DNA of 64,000 bases from Aurifilum marmelostoma (taxonomy: Eukaryota; Ascomycota; Sordariomycetes; Diaporthales; Cryphonectriaceae): the NCBI GenBank assembly GCA_027559495.1, contig JAMXSV010000003.1, positions 2,046,001-2,110,000 on the forward strand, in the 5' to 3' direction. Shown one piece after another: positions 48,622-60,516 of this stretch. Made by a program: the position numbers and the translations under genes. Below the pieces are notes generated by a model. The model had not been told where the DNA came from. It made no database searches and saw nothing but the letters and a program-made list of their open reading frames with translations. Each line of letters starts with the position of its first letter. Position 1 is the first letter of the stretch.

Positions 48622-50390
48622 TCATCGTCTCATGTGGTGGTGCTCGTCCACCACGTAGTCCATCTGTACATGTCCATCCTCCACATACGGCGCCATCGAC
48701 TGAACAGCTCCTCTCGACGGTGCCCAGCTCACATTCGGCCTCTGCGTCGTGGTTATGGGAACGGTGGTAGTCGTGAACAGAGCCGGGTTGTAAGTGGCCC
48801 ACGATACATTCTGCCCATGTGTTTGGACAGCGACGGCCCCAGCCGTACCAGTCGGCATCATGGCAAAATTGTTGCCATTGTGTGGTTGATAGTATGCCGA
48901 GTATGTCGACGACTGCCTCGGCGCCGCCGCCGCATGTTGGGGCACCAGACAATACGCATCCTCCGTCATGGCATTACTGTCCACCCACCGGAACGAATCG
49001 TGGCTCATGCCTGATGTGCCGCCTGGGTAAATCGAAGAGTTACTATGGAGCTGAGGTGCAGCCGCCGTGGACGAACCCGCGAATCCCGAAAACACGTTGT
49101 CAGTCCCGAAACCTCCCGGGCATGTCACCATGTTATCAGTTCCGGGCGAGGTGGTCGCGTTGCTCTTGTGTTGTCGCACGTTGAAGGACGAGGTCTCGAG
49201 CGCCCTGTCGGCATCGTCGTAGAATGTCTGCGGTTCGGCGGTCGTTCGGCGGCTGCTGGAGGCAGACGGTGAACCTGTGTCAGATAGTCTGCTGGGGCTA
49301 TGACGACTTGATCTGGAGCTGGAGCGCGTCAAGATGGTGTATCTAATTGGTTCAGAAAAGTTAGCTTGGAAATCGGTCAATAGCGTTATGTAATTATATA
49401 TAGAGTCTGGAGAGACTTGCTGGTTTCTGATGTTGTTGGCCGATCTGGACGGGAGATATCTCTCTTGTATCAGTTTCCAGCTGCTTCCATGGACCTTATA
49501 CGCGTCTAGAAGAATTCGAGCCTATCAGGGAAAATAGTATTTTCTAATTAGTCACACGTATCAAGACCTGGGAGAAGACGGAGTATGGAGAAGAGTCGAG
49601 AGCACGCGTGAAAGTGGCCACTTTTGCTGAGCGGTCAAATGCTTGGAGTCGAGGGATATGAGGCTTGATTACTAGAAGGACTTGACTTACTTCGTCTTTC
49701 TTCCATGGTTGTCGGTCCAGTTCTGGATTCAGACAGTGATACCATCTCTTCGAACACTCTGCGTTTGAAGAGTCACCAAGTCAATTTTGTGTGTCGAAGA
49801 GATTCATGTTCAGTTTGCAGTTTCTCCTCTCTGCTACAGTAGCCGGTTTAGGGGAAGAGTCTGGTCAATTAACAAATACTCACGATCGGCACTGCGTGTT
49901 CCCATTGCTCGGGAGACATCAACCCAGGATGTACCATACTGTTGAATGAGGTCTTTGAGCTGAATGTCTTCTTCCACTGACCAAGGCCCCTATAATCACG
50001 AACACAAATTGCGTAATCAGTCATGTGTCAAGCACAAAGAAAAGGCTCGAGAAGGAACCTATAGTGGGGCCCGCACTTTCTTGAGATTCCAAGCCATTCC
50101 ATTCAAGTACCGTTTGCGACAGTCCTTGTTGTTTCTGAGAGGGACCCTCTTTGCGATCTCGTTCCAGTTGATCGAGTTCCCTCGGCCGGTGGGGCCTAAG
50201 GATATCAACAAATTCGAAGTTAGTATGTGCATCTTGCAAGAAGATCTCTTCACGCAGACAGAATTGAAGACCAAAGCGAGAAGATATGATGAACCATGGA
50301 GCTAAATCACTCACGAGCCAGCTCAGCCTCCAGACCTTGAAGCAGGGCCTCATCTTCCTCGATAGTCCACTTCCTCTTGTCCTTGGTCAT
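48622..50390 (-). CDS. Three-repeat Myb DNA-binding protein
   Basis: Six exons: 50390-50315, 50195-50077, 49989-49884, 49758-49691, 49521-49421, 49342-48622, giving 396 residues. Three consecutive Myb/SANT repeats cover about residues 5-165: KRKWTIEEDEALLQG..NWNEIAKRVPLRNNKDCRKRY, then KGPWSVEEDIQLKDL..SWVDVSRAMGTRSADQCSKRW, then QPWKKDEARILLDAY..SWKLIQERYLPSRSANNIRNQ. The remaining ~230 residues are Ser/Thr/Ala-rich and likely carry regulatory regions. Introns 1-4 are GT-AG. Intron 5 (49343-49420, 78 nt) has a GCAAGT donor, a CTAAC branch site and a TTAG acceptor. It is a multiple of three without a stop, so retention would insert 26 residues just after repeat 3. The targets are unknown. The gene converges with the cutinase gene, but regulation of it is not implied. 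Confidence 0.88.
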
Positions 50391-53300
50391 CTTGTCGTTG
50401 ATGGCGTGTGGTGCAATGATGATCCGCAGAGAGCAGGCCAAGTGTCGTGTAGATGTTCTGTTGTGCTCTTGAAGTCGAGAACCTGGGTGGTCGTCGTGAT
50501 ACAGCATATATATAGATAAAATATATCTCTGTGCCCTTGAACGGCTACAGTTGTGTGCGTTTTGTTGGAGCCTCAGGACGTAAGGAGCCCTTCTTCGCAG
50601 CTGAGATGTGTGATGTAAGTGATCCCTTTCAATTTGCCCTGGAATAGATCTGTCAGGTGTGTTTTGTGTCCGGGTGGTTTCAATGCATTTCATTTGCCGT
50701 CGATACGGGGGCTGCATGTCACTTCTCAGCCACGGCACATCGCTCTTGTTTGAAGGGTAGATTCAGGGGGTGTGGCAATGAGATGAAGATCTTTGTCGAC
50801 CAGAAAGACTTCTGACGTGCAGTGTACACATACACAAACACGAAAAAGAGGGAAAATACAGCCTGAAGGTTTCGTTGAATTAGGTATCTACATTTTACGG
50901 ATTGAGGTATCCTCCCCGAGATCAAAGTCTCAGCCTTCCTCTGCAGACTTGGCTACTATGTAATAGGGAGAGTGCCTAAACGTAGGTAGGTAGTAGTATG
51001 GGATGCTATCACCTTGCAGGTAACGCTAGAGGAATCCTTTAGCAGGAATAGCTACCTTGTACCCCGATTTTTTCTTTTACGATTTCTGAGAGAGAAAATA
51101 TTTGCCGTGGGATTCTGTCACCTCCATCCCGCATAAGGGGAACGTATAAGGGTCTCCTTCCGGTATCCACGTCGGAACCGTCGGGTATGTAGCCGGGGCC
51201 GAAGACGGTCCTTGTGTCGGTAGAGATGCCCGTTCTTCAGCCCCCCTTTGATGATAATTATTTTGAGGTTGAGTACTCAGGTCTTGTTTGAGCCTCTCTC
51301 GTGTTGTCATCAGGACTCCACGGCCCTGTTGTCTCGTGTGTCTCGAAGCTGGTTCAAACACATTGTTAATATTGGGATGTTGGCTGCATGTTTCTTCTTT
51401 TTCTACGATGGGATGGGCGGCTCATTCATTACTATCACGCGCCCCTCATATAACTGGGCCTATTTATACATCTCCCTTGGTATCTGATCTTCATGAGATA
51501 TCCCTTCCAAAGTAGCGAGTTGAGTGCCCATTAGGCTTAATAAAAAAGACAATTCTATATCTCACCGTTGTTGGCGTGTGGGGAGGATGGTAATCCTGTT
51601 CATTATCATCGTCAGCCCTACCAACATCTCGGCTCCCGGTATCTACAGCCACTAGTTGACAAAGACAAGACCTAATCCCACGTTCAGATAGGAGGGAAAA
51701 GTCTCGACCACGCGGAGGCCAAAAAGACTGAGGATCAGAAAGAAGACAGTAACGGTAGGGCGCCTACCTAGAGGAGGTCCCTTAGCCACGCTCAGGTGTC
51801 GTGGCGAGCTCAGCAGGGCGTTACTTGACGGCCACGGACCAGACTTCAGACTCAGCTTTCCACTGCAGTCATACTATGTGGGGTGAGAAAAAAGAAATAT
51901 AGACACTCCTTGAGAAGTGCGGCGGTGTAAGCACGTGGCTTGGGATGATCGAAGAAAATGTAAACACGGGACACCCCCCGGGGGGGGGGCAGCCCGGAAC
52001 ATCGCCGATATAGCATGATTACCATTGGAGAAGAAGAGCAAAGAAATGGTGATATGGTGCCCCTACCTTATGAGTATGCAATGCTAAGACTTACTCAAGT
52101 GATCATGTATGTACGGTAAGCCCCCCCCTTGTCCCTCACAAGGCTAGATGGCTGCAGCCCTGTGCGGCTCCTCCCGCCAGCGAACCAGAACCCTCGTCCC
52201 TCGAATCCTTTCTTCCTCTGGGACCGGCGTAAAAATCCTATGGCTGGATATCGCGCGATCTCGCTCTTCCTACAGCCAGCTGTGCATTGTTCGTGTGGAA
52301 CAAGAGAACAGCACACCCCTACAAAACGACTGCAGGACTCAAGGAGACACACAAGATTGGGGGCCATCGAGAGTAGCCTTGGGCTCGTCTTTCTGGAAGG
52401 AATTAGAACCCCCACCCCCCTCTCATCCCAACTTTCTAGGCGTCAGGTTGAAGAGAAATGCATAGGTACATTACGATACTGACATCAGCCCCGCCCAAGC
52501 CGTCTTGTCCGGCCAGACAGAACAGAACACAGACGGGCAGGAGGAAGAAAAAGAATAAAAAGCTGATAAATAAACCCTTGCACTACGCAAGCAATTACCT
52601 CTTGAATCCGCCCGACGCACGGTGTAATACGGCAGGTCGGCAGAGCACCAGGTTCGTCAACGGAGAATAATAATCCTGGAGATCCTCCAATCCGTATTGG
52701 GACGCAGCTATGACGAAGTGGACTTTGTTGTCGTGCAGAACAAGAGACGGGGGATCCTGTCCAGACCACGTTCATGAATTGAGTATTATCATTCCTGTTT
52801 CGTACTATTACCATCAGCAGAGCTGAAGCGAGAACGGCTTGAGCTGCCGTTCTGTAAAGCAAGGTATCTTGTACTGCATACACATCGCACCACGCCCCTC
52901 CCCCAACTTCCAAGAGAAAAAAAAAAGTGAGAACCTTGAATGTCAGCGCCAGAAATCGAAGCCGCCACATGCTTGGCTCACCACAGCTGTACTGTACTGT
53001 AACAGCCACCATTCCTCGGGCCACCCGTTCTTAATTCCGCCCCGGCCGTTCAGCTCAGGGCGTCCAAGAAACTCCGACCAGCATCATCGAGGTGGCTTGA
53101 GCAATGACAGGTGTCGATGAGACGAGAGAGAGAGAGACAAACAGGTCGTTAGAGGTAGGTGTCAAGTTTCATGTAGCAGTACAACGTGCCCCACCATCCC
53201 TGCCCACGTGTTCGAGGAAGAGACGCGCGCAGAAGGGATCCCTAGCACATGCACCACAACGTCGTATTGCACATAGACATACCTGTATGTATGATCCCCC

Positions 53301-53990
53301 TTCCGAAATCCTTCCTATGGATTCAGATGGGGGACCCCACCTACATACATATGGATCCGTGGCCCAAAAAAAAAACCTGTGTCGCGCCCAGGCAGCAGTG
53401 TTTCGAAAAACCGGTTCGATGGCACCCTGCCCAAGGTTGGCGCAGACCTCCTGCTCCTCCTCTTTTCTATCTGTATCTAAAAGAAAGGGAATAAGAATGG
53501 GTGTGTGGCGCTCCCTTGCCACCGTTAGAGGGTCCAGTCCCTAGTAACAGGCAGCAGAATAAAATAGAGCTATCTCGATGTGACGTGCGGTCCGAGTCGC
53601 ACTAGAAGAGACACTATAGGCGTCATATCAACATTATCAGTAATCCACGACAGCCGGCCTTCTCGCCCCAACGCCCTTCTACCAGGCTTGGGAGTTGAGA
53701 AGAGGGGAAATATGTTTGAAAGAAGACAAAAAGGAGGCAAATTAGAAATGAGGCAAAAAGGAAGAGGAGAAAGCACAAGTGATTGATTGTGATATTATGT
53801 TTAATTTTCATTCCTTTCTTGGAAGATTCTTCCTCTGACAGTGATTGTGATGTCGCACCCCGCCTCCCGGGAAAAAAAAAAAAAAAAGTTATGTATAGTG
53901 AGCATGACCCTTGAGCTACAGAAGATATGCAGTCTAAAATAGTATCCCCTCGAAAGAGAAAGGGGGAATCTATTTAGGCAGCCATTGGGT
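50391..53990. other. 3.6-kb intergenic region, no supported gene
   Basis: The left end is the promoter of the Myb gene, with TATATATAG-like sequence near 50506-50516 on the plus strand. The rest shows no frame with recognisable protein sequence. An A14-16 run lies near 53873-53887 and a C/G-rich CCCCCCGGGGGGGGG inverted patch near 51974-51989. Confidence 0.5.
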
Positions 53991-56765
53991 TCAGGGAGGT
54001 GCTGGGTACTGATTCAACAGACTCCAAACACTATCATTCCCAAAGTCACCCCCAAACGACCAGCCCTGCGGATCTGTGGCTCCTCCAGCCGTGATCCCCG
54101 AGCTTCCAGCAGCGCCACCCAGCAAGTTCCCGCCTGCCCAATCCGGCATCGACGTTGTGGTCGTCGTAGCAGTACCAGTAGTGCCCTCGCCCCCTGTGTC
54201 ATTGCTGATTCCCATCAGGTCGTTGTATGCAACATCCGCCATCGCATAGAGAGGCTGGATGGACGACCAGTCAAAATCCTCTGGCAGGTTCCAGTCGTTC
54301 GCTGCGATACCGCTCAGGCTGGGATCGATGGGCGCGGCATCGCCTGCAGAAGACATTGCAGCGAACTGTTGGTCACTCGCAGCTGGGGAGGTATCAGTGC
54401 CTGGGGTTGTGAAGATGCTCGTGCTGCGATTTCCGATGCTTCCCGAGTTCGTCAGGGAAGGCGATTCGCTGGTCGTGGTCATGAAGTGCGAATCAGAGTT
54501 GGATGCTGTCGGCTGTGATGCGGGGGTCGAAGACGCAGTGCCGACGACAGACATGGACGTCCCGTTGATGCCCAGTGCCCTCTTGAGCCGTAGGTGGATG
54601 GCCTGTAGGACACCACGTGCGGCAGCAGCGAGGCGGTTGCGCTCGGCCATGGTCTCGAAGCGCTCCACTGCCCACTGGAAATGCTGCAGGGCGGACGAGA
54701 CAAATTCGGCATTGTCCTTGGGGAAGAGGATATAGATGCTCGCCATCAGGACGATGGCATCAAAAGTCCCAAAGAAAAGATGATAGCTATGAAAAGGCAA
54801 GACAAATACGTAAGCAACCGCACACACCTGACGGAACTTGTTCTGAGTTGACCCTCAACGCCACAAAGGAAATATACTCACAGCTTGTAGTGTCTCGGGC
54901 TCATACTGGCAAAATTGTCCCTCTGCAGCTCCAGCATCCTGAGACTCGCCTTGAGCGCTTCCCTTCTGCTGTGCGGCCGCGTGAAGACGTACGGCCTGTG
55001 CAGCGCCATAAAGTTGAACGCCACAAGCGGATGCAGCGACGAGCGCACCATCGGGACCCAGAAGCACTCTGGCAAGTCATCAAACCGAGTATCCGGGTTC
55101 TCCTGGCGGAAGAACGCCGGCGTCTGCGCTTCTAGTAGCGCAAGCTCCTCGTGGAGCCTGTCCACCTTGGAGAAGTCCTTGGGACAGGGCCCTTCCTTCT
55201 CCAAGTCCACAATGTCCTTCAGGGCTGACGTAATCTTGAAGGTGTACAAGGTCCGCGTCGTGAGAGAAGGCGGATCGCTGTCTGCGCGCTGTACAACAGG
55301 CGTCCGTGACGGATCCTTGGGCTCAGGTGCGTCCACCGGCAACGGGAACTTCATGCTGAGATCCACGCTGAGGGGCCGGCCGAGTACGATGCCAGTGTGG
55401 ATGTCCCATATCACAAGAAGGCACCACATCTTGCGCCTCCGCTGGATCTCCCATTGGTTCTCCAATATGTCCTCGATGTTGTCGCTCTTGGGCCGCGGGT
55501 CGAGGCTCTCGCGATGGAGCCCACACTCTTGTGCGTCTCGGATGGCTGTGCCGATGGCATGCCATGACTCTGTCACGAGGCCAGAGTATTTCAAAAAAGC
55601 GGCCCTCAGCCAGTCTGCAGTCACGAGCGTGAGAGACACCTGTCTCTTTCCAAGCAGGTTCATGATAGCCATGCCGGACTCAGTATAATCATTGGCCAGA
55701 TCCTCGAAGGTCATGGAGCTGTTATACTTGAGGTGGTCGAAAGTCGGATCCGACTCCGTAGGAATGATCAACAGACTGGTGGCGAGCATCTGAAAAACAA
55801 TAGCAGGGAAGGCCCTCAGGTCGGGCGACAACGCCTGAGGACCGTCAACATTGAGCAAATTGAAAGGCAGGCTATACCACTCTTCTATCTGCCGGTTGAA
55901 TATGTACCGATCCACACCCTGTTCGAGGCCAAGTCAGCTTTTCTCTTCTGTTCCTTTCTTCTTTCCTTTTCCTTCTTCTTTCCCATCTTGTCAGAACGAA
56001 AAGTAGACAAATGAGAGGGAGAGACATCAGGGATGTGAAACTCACATTATACTGCCAGTTGAAATCCTTGAAATATATGTCTACGAGTTTCTCGATGTCC
56101 TGCCTCGCGGGCATCTGCCGCACGAGACTCTTGTACCTCTCCCGCGTGCCATAGTAGGCGGCGTCCTCCTCCCTGGGCAGGGCGAGTCTGGTGAGCGACT
56201 CCCCCGAGGGGTTCATCGACCCGTCGTCCAGCTTCTTGAGGAACCCCAGCGTCGAGGCGCCGCTGGTGCCGCTGGCGTCAGCATAGCCGAAGCTCGTGGG
56301 CGCCTTGACGGAGCCGGCAGCAAGGACCCCTGGCAGCCCGACAGAGCTGAGGCTAGCCCGGCTGCTGGCAGCCGCAGCGCGTGCCGACGGGGCCAACAGC
56401 CTTTCGTCAAATATATACTTGGACTGCGGACGGCCTCGGCGGCGGGGCGGCTCAGCGGGCACCCCATCATCTCCGCGCCGGGCCTGCTGCTGGAGCGCCT
56501 TGGCAGTCGGGGCGCCCGTCTCGTAGCGACACGAGTCCTGCTTGTTTCGCGACACGCAGTTGGTGCAGGGGAAGCCACGGTCGCATTTCTGCTTCCTCCT
56601 ATGGCACTCGGTGCAGGAGATGACGATGCGCCGCCGTTTACGCGGGGGCTGTTTCTCTGCTGCGGCTGCGGCTGCTGCTACTGAGGAGGCATCGTGGCTG
56701 GTGGCGGTGGTGCCATTTGCCTTGTCGGTGGATGAGAGTGGTGACGGCTCACCATGGCCAGCCAT
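53991..56765 (-). CDS. Zn2Cys6 transcription factor with fungal_trans domain
   Basis: Exons 56765-56046, 55918-54882 and 54786-53991 (introns 127 and 95 nt, phases 0 and 2) give 850 residues. I take the start at the ATG of MAGHGEP because no earlier in-frame ATG exists. A basic stretch, PRKRRRIV (41-48), precedes the zinc cluster Cys51-x2-Cys54-x6-Cys61-x5-Cys67-x2-Cys70-x8-Cys79. The middle is the fungal-specific regulatory domain (about 235-590), with signatures such as DIYFKDFNWQYN, WHAIGTAIRDAQECGLHRE, RRRKMWCLLVIWDIHTGIVLGRPLSV. The C-terminal ~190 residues are Ser/Thr/Gly-rich and acidic, a likely activation region. Target genes and inducing signal are not evident from the neighbourhood. 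Confidence 0.93.
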
Positions 56766-57192
56766 GCTGAGGTCAATACTATGTATGAGCCGTTTCAAGA
56801 ATATATATTATCACCTTTGAACCGATTTACTGAAAGAGGACGAATTTTGCACCTCCTCTCTGCTAAGGAAAGAGGGACCTTGCACAGAGAAGACCGGTGT
56901 GTGATTGATGTAGAGTGGTACGCGACTACCCGCCAAGAGCTGACTAAGCACAGCTCCGGGCATTACGGGGATATCGGACTGCCCTTGCGGGGGAGGGTCA
57001 AGGAGCTTTGATGATCTGTTCATATTGCTTTTCCTGTAATGTAACAACGAAGCACGGTGAGATATGAAGGCACTGCACTCTAATGCGCGCTCGCAAGGGT
57101 CTGTTCAAAACTTGCTATGCAGGATGGTACACTCTATGTTTACATTCTTCCCAAAAAAGACAACTAAACACACAACAAAATAATATCACTGA
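56766..57192. other. Intergenic region between the Zn2Cys6 and VPH1 genes
   Basis: Promoter of the Zn2Cys6 gene and 3' flank of VPH1. No gene seen. Confidence 0.6.
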
Positions 57193-59975
57193 TCAACCAA
57201 GGTACTCCTTGAGCTCCTCCGACTCCTCCAGCATGGTCTTGAAGGAGAAGGGGACAAACGGCCAACCATCAAACTCGGCAAATTTGGAGAAAGATTCGAC
57301 CCATGCCAGCCGGAGGGAATGCAACATGGCAGACACTCCCTCCATGATGATGAGAATGATGACGCTGAGCACGAGGAACGCTGCAAAGAAGATGACCAGC
57401 GCGATGACGCCCCCAACTCCAGACATGCTCAGGGCTGGGTCAAGCGTCATGCTCCAGAGAACAGCGCTGAGCTGTTGATGGGCCAGAGACAAGGCCCACA
57501 GACGAAGATATGATGCGGTGTGAGACACGCAGTTGAGACAGAATTCTGGACAGATGTTAGCGGGCATCCAATCAATAGCAGCGTTGGAGGCCAAAGACGT
57601 TAGGCAGGTTGGTTTTTCTGAACGTACCAATAGTATGAATGACCTGGTGGATCATGACCTCGCTGAACTCAAACTCTTCATGCTCCTCATCATCGATGTT
57701 CTGGGTGATCATGGCCACACCCTCACCATCGCTGTTGATGCTCTGCCGTCCATCGATAGCATGGCCGTTATCGTCATCATCATCGCCGTCCAGGGCGCTG
57801 ACGCGAGAGTTTTCGCCGAGCCCGCGATAGCCCTTGGCCCGCGCCTTGTTGTGCTCCCACCGCAGGTAGAAGGGCTTGAGGAACAGAAGGACGGGAACCT
57901 GTATCAGAGCAAGGAGGAGCAGGAACACCTGAACAAAGGCCTGTCCCTTGTACAGCTCCTCGTCAAGAGTACCGGGTTGCAGAAACATGTAGATGAGCAT
58001 GTTCAGCAGGCCTGGGGGCTGCTTTCCGATGGCAGGCCAGTTCACCGTCCACTTGTAGATGATACAGACGACCAGGTACCCGAAGATGGACTGGAAGAAG
58101 ATCATGCCGGGGATGAAGTTGCCGTAGATGTCGATGGGCTTCTTGAAGTGCTTTGCATTGATGTAGGCAAAGCAGAGCGAGTAGGTCATATGAGCCCAGC
58201 CCAGGATGATACTCATCTTCATCTTGTAGCTGTTGGAGAAGAGCAGGTCGTTGTCGGTGCCGTGCCACATCCAGTCGAGACCGAATGGGTACCGGTAATC
58301 GCCCTTGAGCTTGGCGCTGATCTGGAGACCCTCGTGGTACTTCTCTGGAGGATTCCACTCCCACTGACTCGGGAAGAGGGTCATAGATTTTGAGAAGACG
58401 TCATTGTAGATGAGACCGGTAAAGACAGAGAAGACGGCCATGACGAGGGCAATGTAACGTCCGTAGTAGACCATGGCGAAGAGCTCAAAGGTGACCTTCT
58501 TGAGCGGCTTCTCCCAGTAGATCATGGCCAAAGCCGCGCTCAGCATGATGCACGCATGACCGAAATCGCCAAACATGACGGCGAAGAGGAAGGGGAAGGT
58601 GACAATGACAGGGATCGCCGGGTTGACCTCTTGGTACGTAGCAGTACCATAGGCGTTGACGATTGTCTGGAACGCCTCGGTGAACTTGTTCGTCTTCAGG
58701 TAGGTCGGGGGAGTCTTGTTGGTGTGAATGACGTTGATGATAGACGGCACCGAGAGTCCGGCTCGGTTGTTCACATCTTGGAGCGTGGAGCGGATGAGGG
58801 GCAGGTCGTTGGTTGGACACCAGCCCTCAGCAATCAAGGTACGACGTGCTCTGTCATAGGAGAACAGGTTCAGAGTGTTGTAAACGGACTTCTCCTTCTC
58901 CACGAGGACCATCCAGGCAGACAGAGAACGCGAGATCTGCGTCAGCTCGGCATTCAGGGTCTGCTGGGTGTTCTGAAGCACGTTCTGGACGTCGTTCAGG
59001 CGGGCGTTCACCTCGTGAATCTGATCCCTTCTGAGATCGCTGTTCTCGTCAACATTGTAGACCTCAGCTCCCATCGACTCGGAGATCTTCCTGATCTTGG
59101 CCAGGATCTCCTTGCCGTGAGCGAAGATGACGAAGACGTTCTTGTTGACAGGCTCGTTGTTGCTAGGGTCGATGAGAGGCTCGGGGATCTCCGACTGGTT
59201 CATGTACAAGTTGCCGCGGAGGGTCCGCCACAGGATGCGCTCAAAAGCAGCGACCCGATCGCGTGGGATGACACCAGCCACGAAGCCGATGTTCATGACC
59301 GAGAAGGAGTGATCCACATCGGGAGCGGAGCTGTGCTGCTCGACGTCCTGCAGGAGCGGCGCGTCGTCTTCGTCGGTCGAGGCCCGGATCTCCTCGACAT
59401 TGCCGTGAGCGCGGTCGAAGAAGCCACCGGCCTCGCGGAGGACCCATCGCCACTCCGTCAGCTCGACCTCTCGTTTCTTGAGCGTCTCGTAGCTGTCGTT
59501 GAGCTGAAAGACGCGGTTCTCGAGGCCCTGGCTTCTCTCGGAAAGCTCATCAATCTCGGCCGTGGTGGGCGGGGCGAGGGTTTCCATGTCGAGGTCGAGC
59601 TTCCTCAGGGGGATGCCGCTCTTCTCCATCTGCGCGTAGAAGTAACGCAGCTGACGTTCGACATTATCGAGGCGTCGGATCTCTTGGGTGAAGGCTCGTT
59701 GAAATGCGGTCACCTCGCCATTCAGCTACAACACAGATCGGCCAGTCGGTCAGTCAGTTGGCTATCATGTGCGGCACCGAGAGCAGAGTCGATGCCCTGA
59801 TCATCGGGTAGCAGGCACGACTAAGACAAACGGATGGATGACCTACGTCTCTGAACTGGACCAGACCAAGCTCTCCGAGGGCGTTGACAACTTCTCTACC
59901 GATTTCATTTGAAATGTACAGCTGCACCATACTCATGTCCGCCGAGCGGAACGGAGTATCGCGAGCCGGGGCCAT
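57193..59975 (-). CDS. VPH1: V-type ATPase V0 subunit a
   Basis: The 116-kDa subunit a of the membrane V0 sector; it forms the proton half-channels of the vacuolar ATPase. Exons 59975-59847, 59725-57628 and 57545-57193 (introns 121 and 82 nt, phases 0 and 1) give 859 residues, near the usual family length. The cytosolic N-terminal half (about 1-410) is coiled-coil-rich and opens with the hallmark MSMVQLYISNEIGREVV..LGLVQFRDLN. The C-terminal half has about eight membrane spans. The segment SHTASYLRLWALSLAHQQLS holds Arg757, equivalent to the essential proton-translocation Arg735 of yeast Vph1. Vph1 and Stv1 cannot be separated from sequence alone; filamentous fungi usually have one gene. Confidence 0.97.
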
Positions 59976-60516
59976 GATGGCGGTGGTGGTGGTGTGGTTG
60001 TTTTGCTGTGGCTCCAGGACAGCAAGCTCGAAGGAGTGATGAACGAGTTGTCGTCAGCCAGCCAGCCAGACGGCTCGAAGCTCAGCAAGGAGGATGGACA
60101 ACAGGAGTCTAAAATTGGAGACAGCTAAGATGCCGGCGGCAGGGGTGCCAGCTGACTGCACTAGGCCGGTACAGCGCACTGCGCAGTACAGGGCTCAGAG
60201 TGCCTGAAAAAGTACATTACCTAAGCAATTTGGAACTCTGCCAATGCAAGTAACTCACCTACAGTAGTCACACAACACCCGATGACTACTTCTGGCTCTT
60301 ACAAGAATGCCTTCTTGTTCAATGACAAATGAAATGTGGCCTCCTCATCGAGATGGTCGTTCAAATCAGAGTATTATGCACCAAATGTACGTCAGATACT
60401 GATGATCTGTGGCACCTTCTGAGACATCTTCATCATCTTTTAAAATATATATATCTACAAGAAGAAGAGGAGTTTTCGTCTCCATACCAGCTTCCTGTCT
60501 TCTCTCCCGTGCTCAT
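59976..60516. other. VPH1 promoter / phosphatase 3' flank
   Basis: A 541-bp stretch upstream of VPH1 and downstream of the phosphatase gene. It contains an AT-rich patch near 60440-60456 and no coding signal. Confidence 0.55.

Noticed and set aside
49343..49420. Reading straight through the Myb exon 5/6 boundary as the main form
   Set aside because: It is open, but a good GC-AG intron with branch site restores the family sequence NNIRNQ-YTILTR, so I took splicing as default.
52485..53024. 179-codon minus-strand frame with hydrophobic segments
   Set aside because: Hydrophobicity comes from T/C-rich DNA; no family signature and no conserved-looking blocks.
58556..59800. 414-codon plus-strand open frame
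   Set aside because: Lies antisense to VPH1 exon 2; its sequence is the mirror of a highly biased coding exon and shows no domain.
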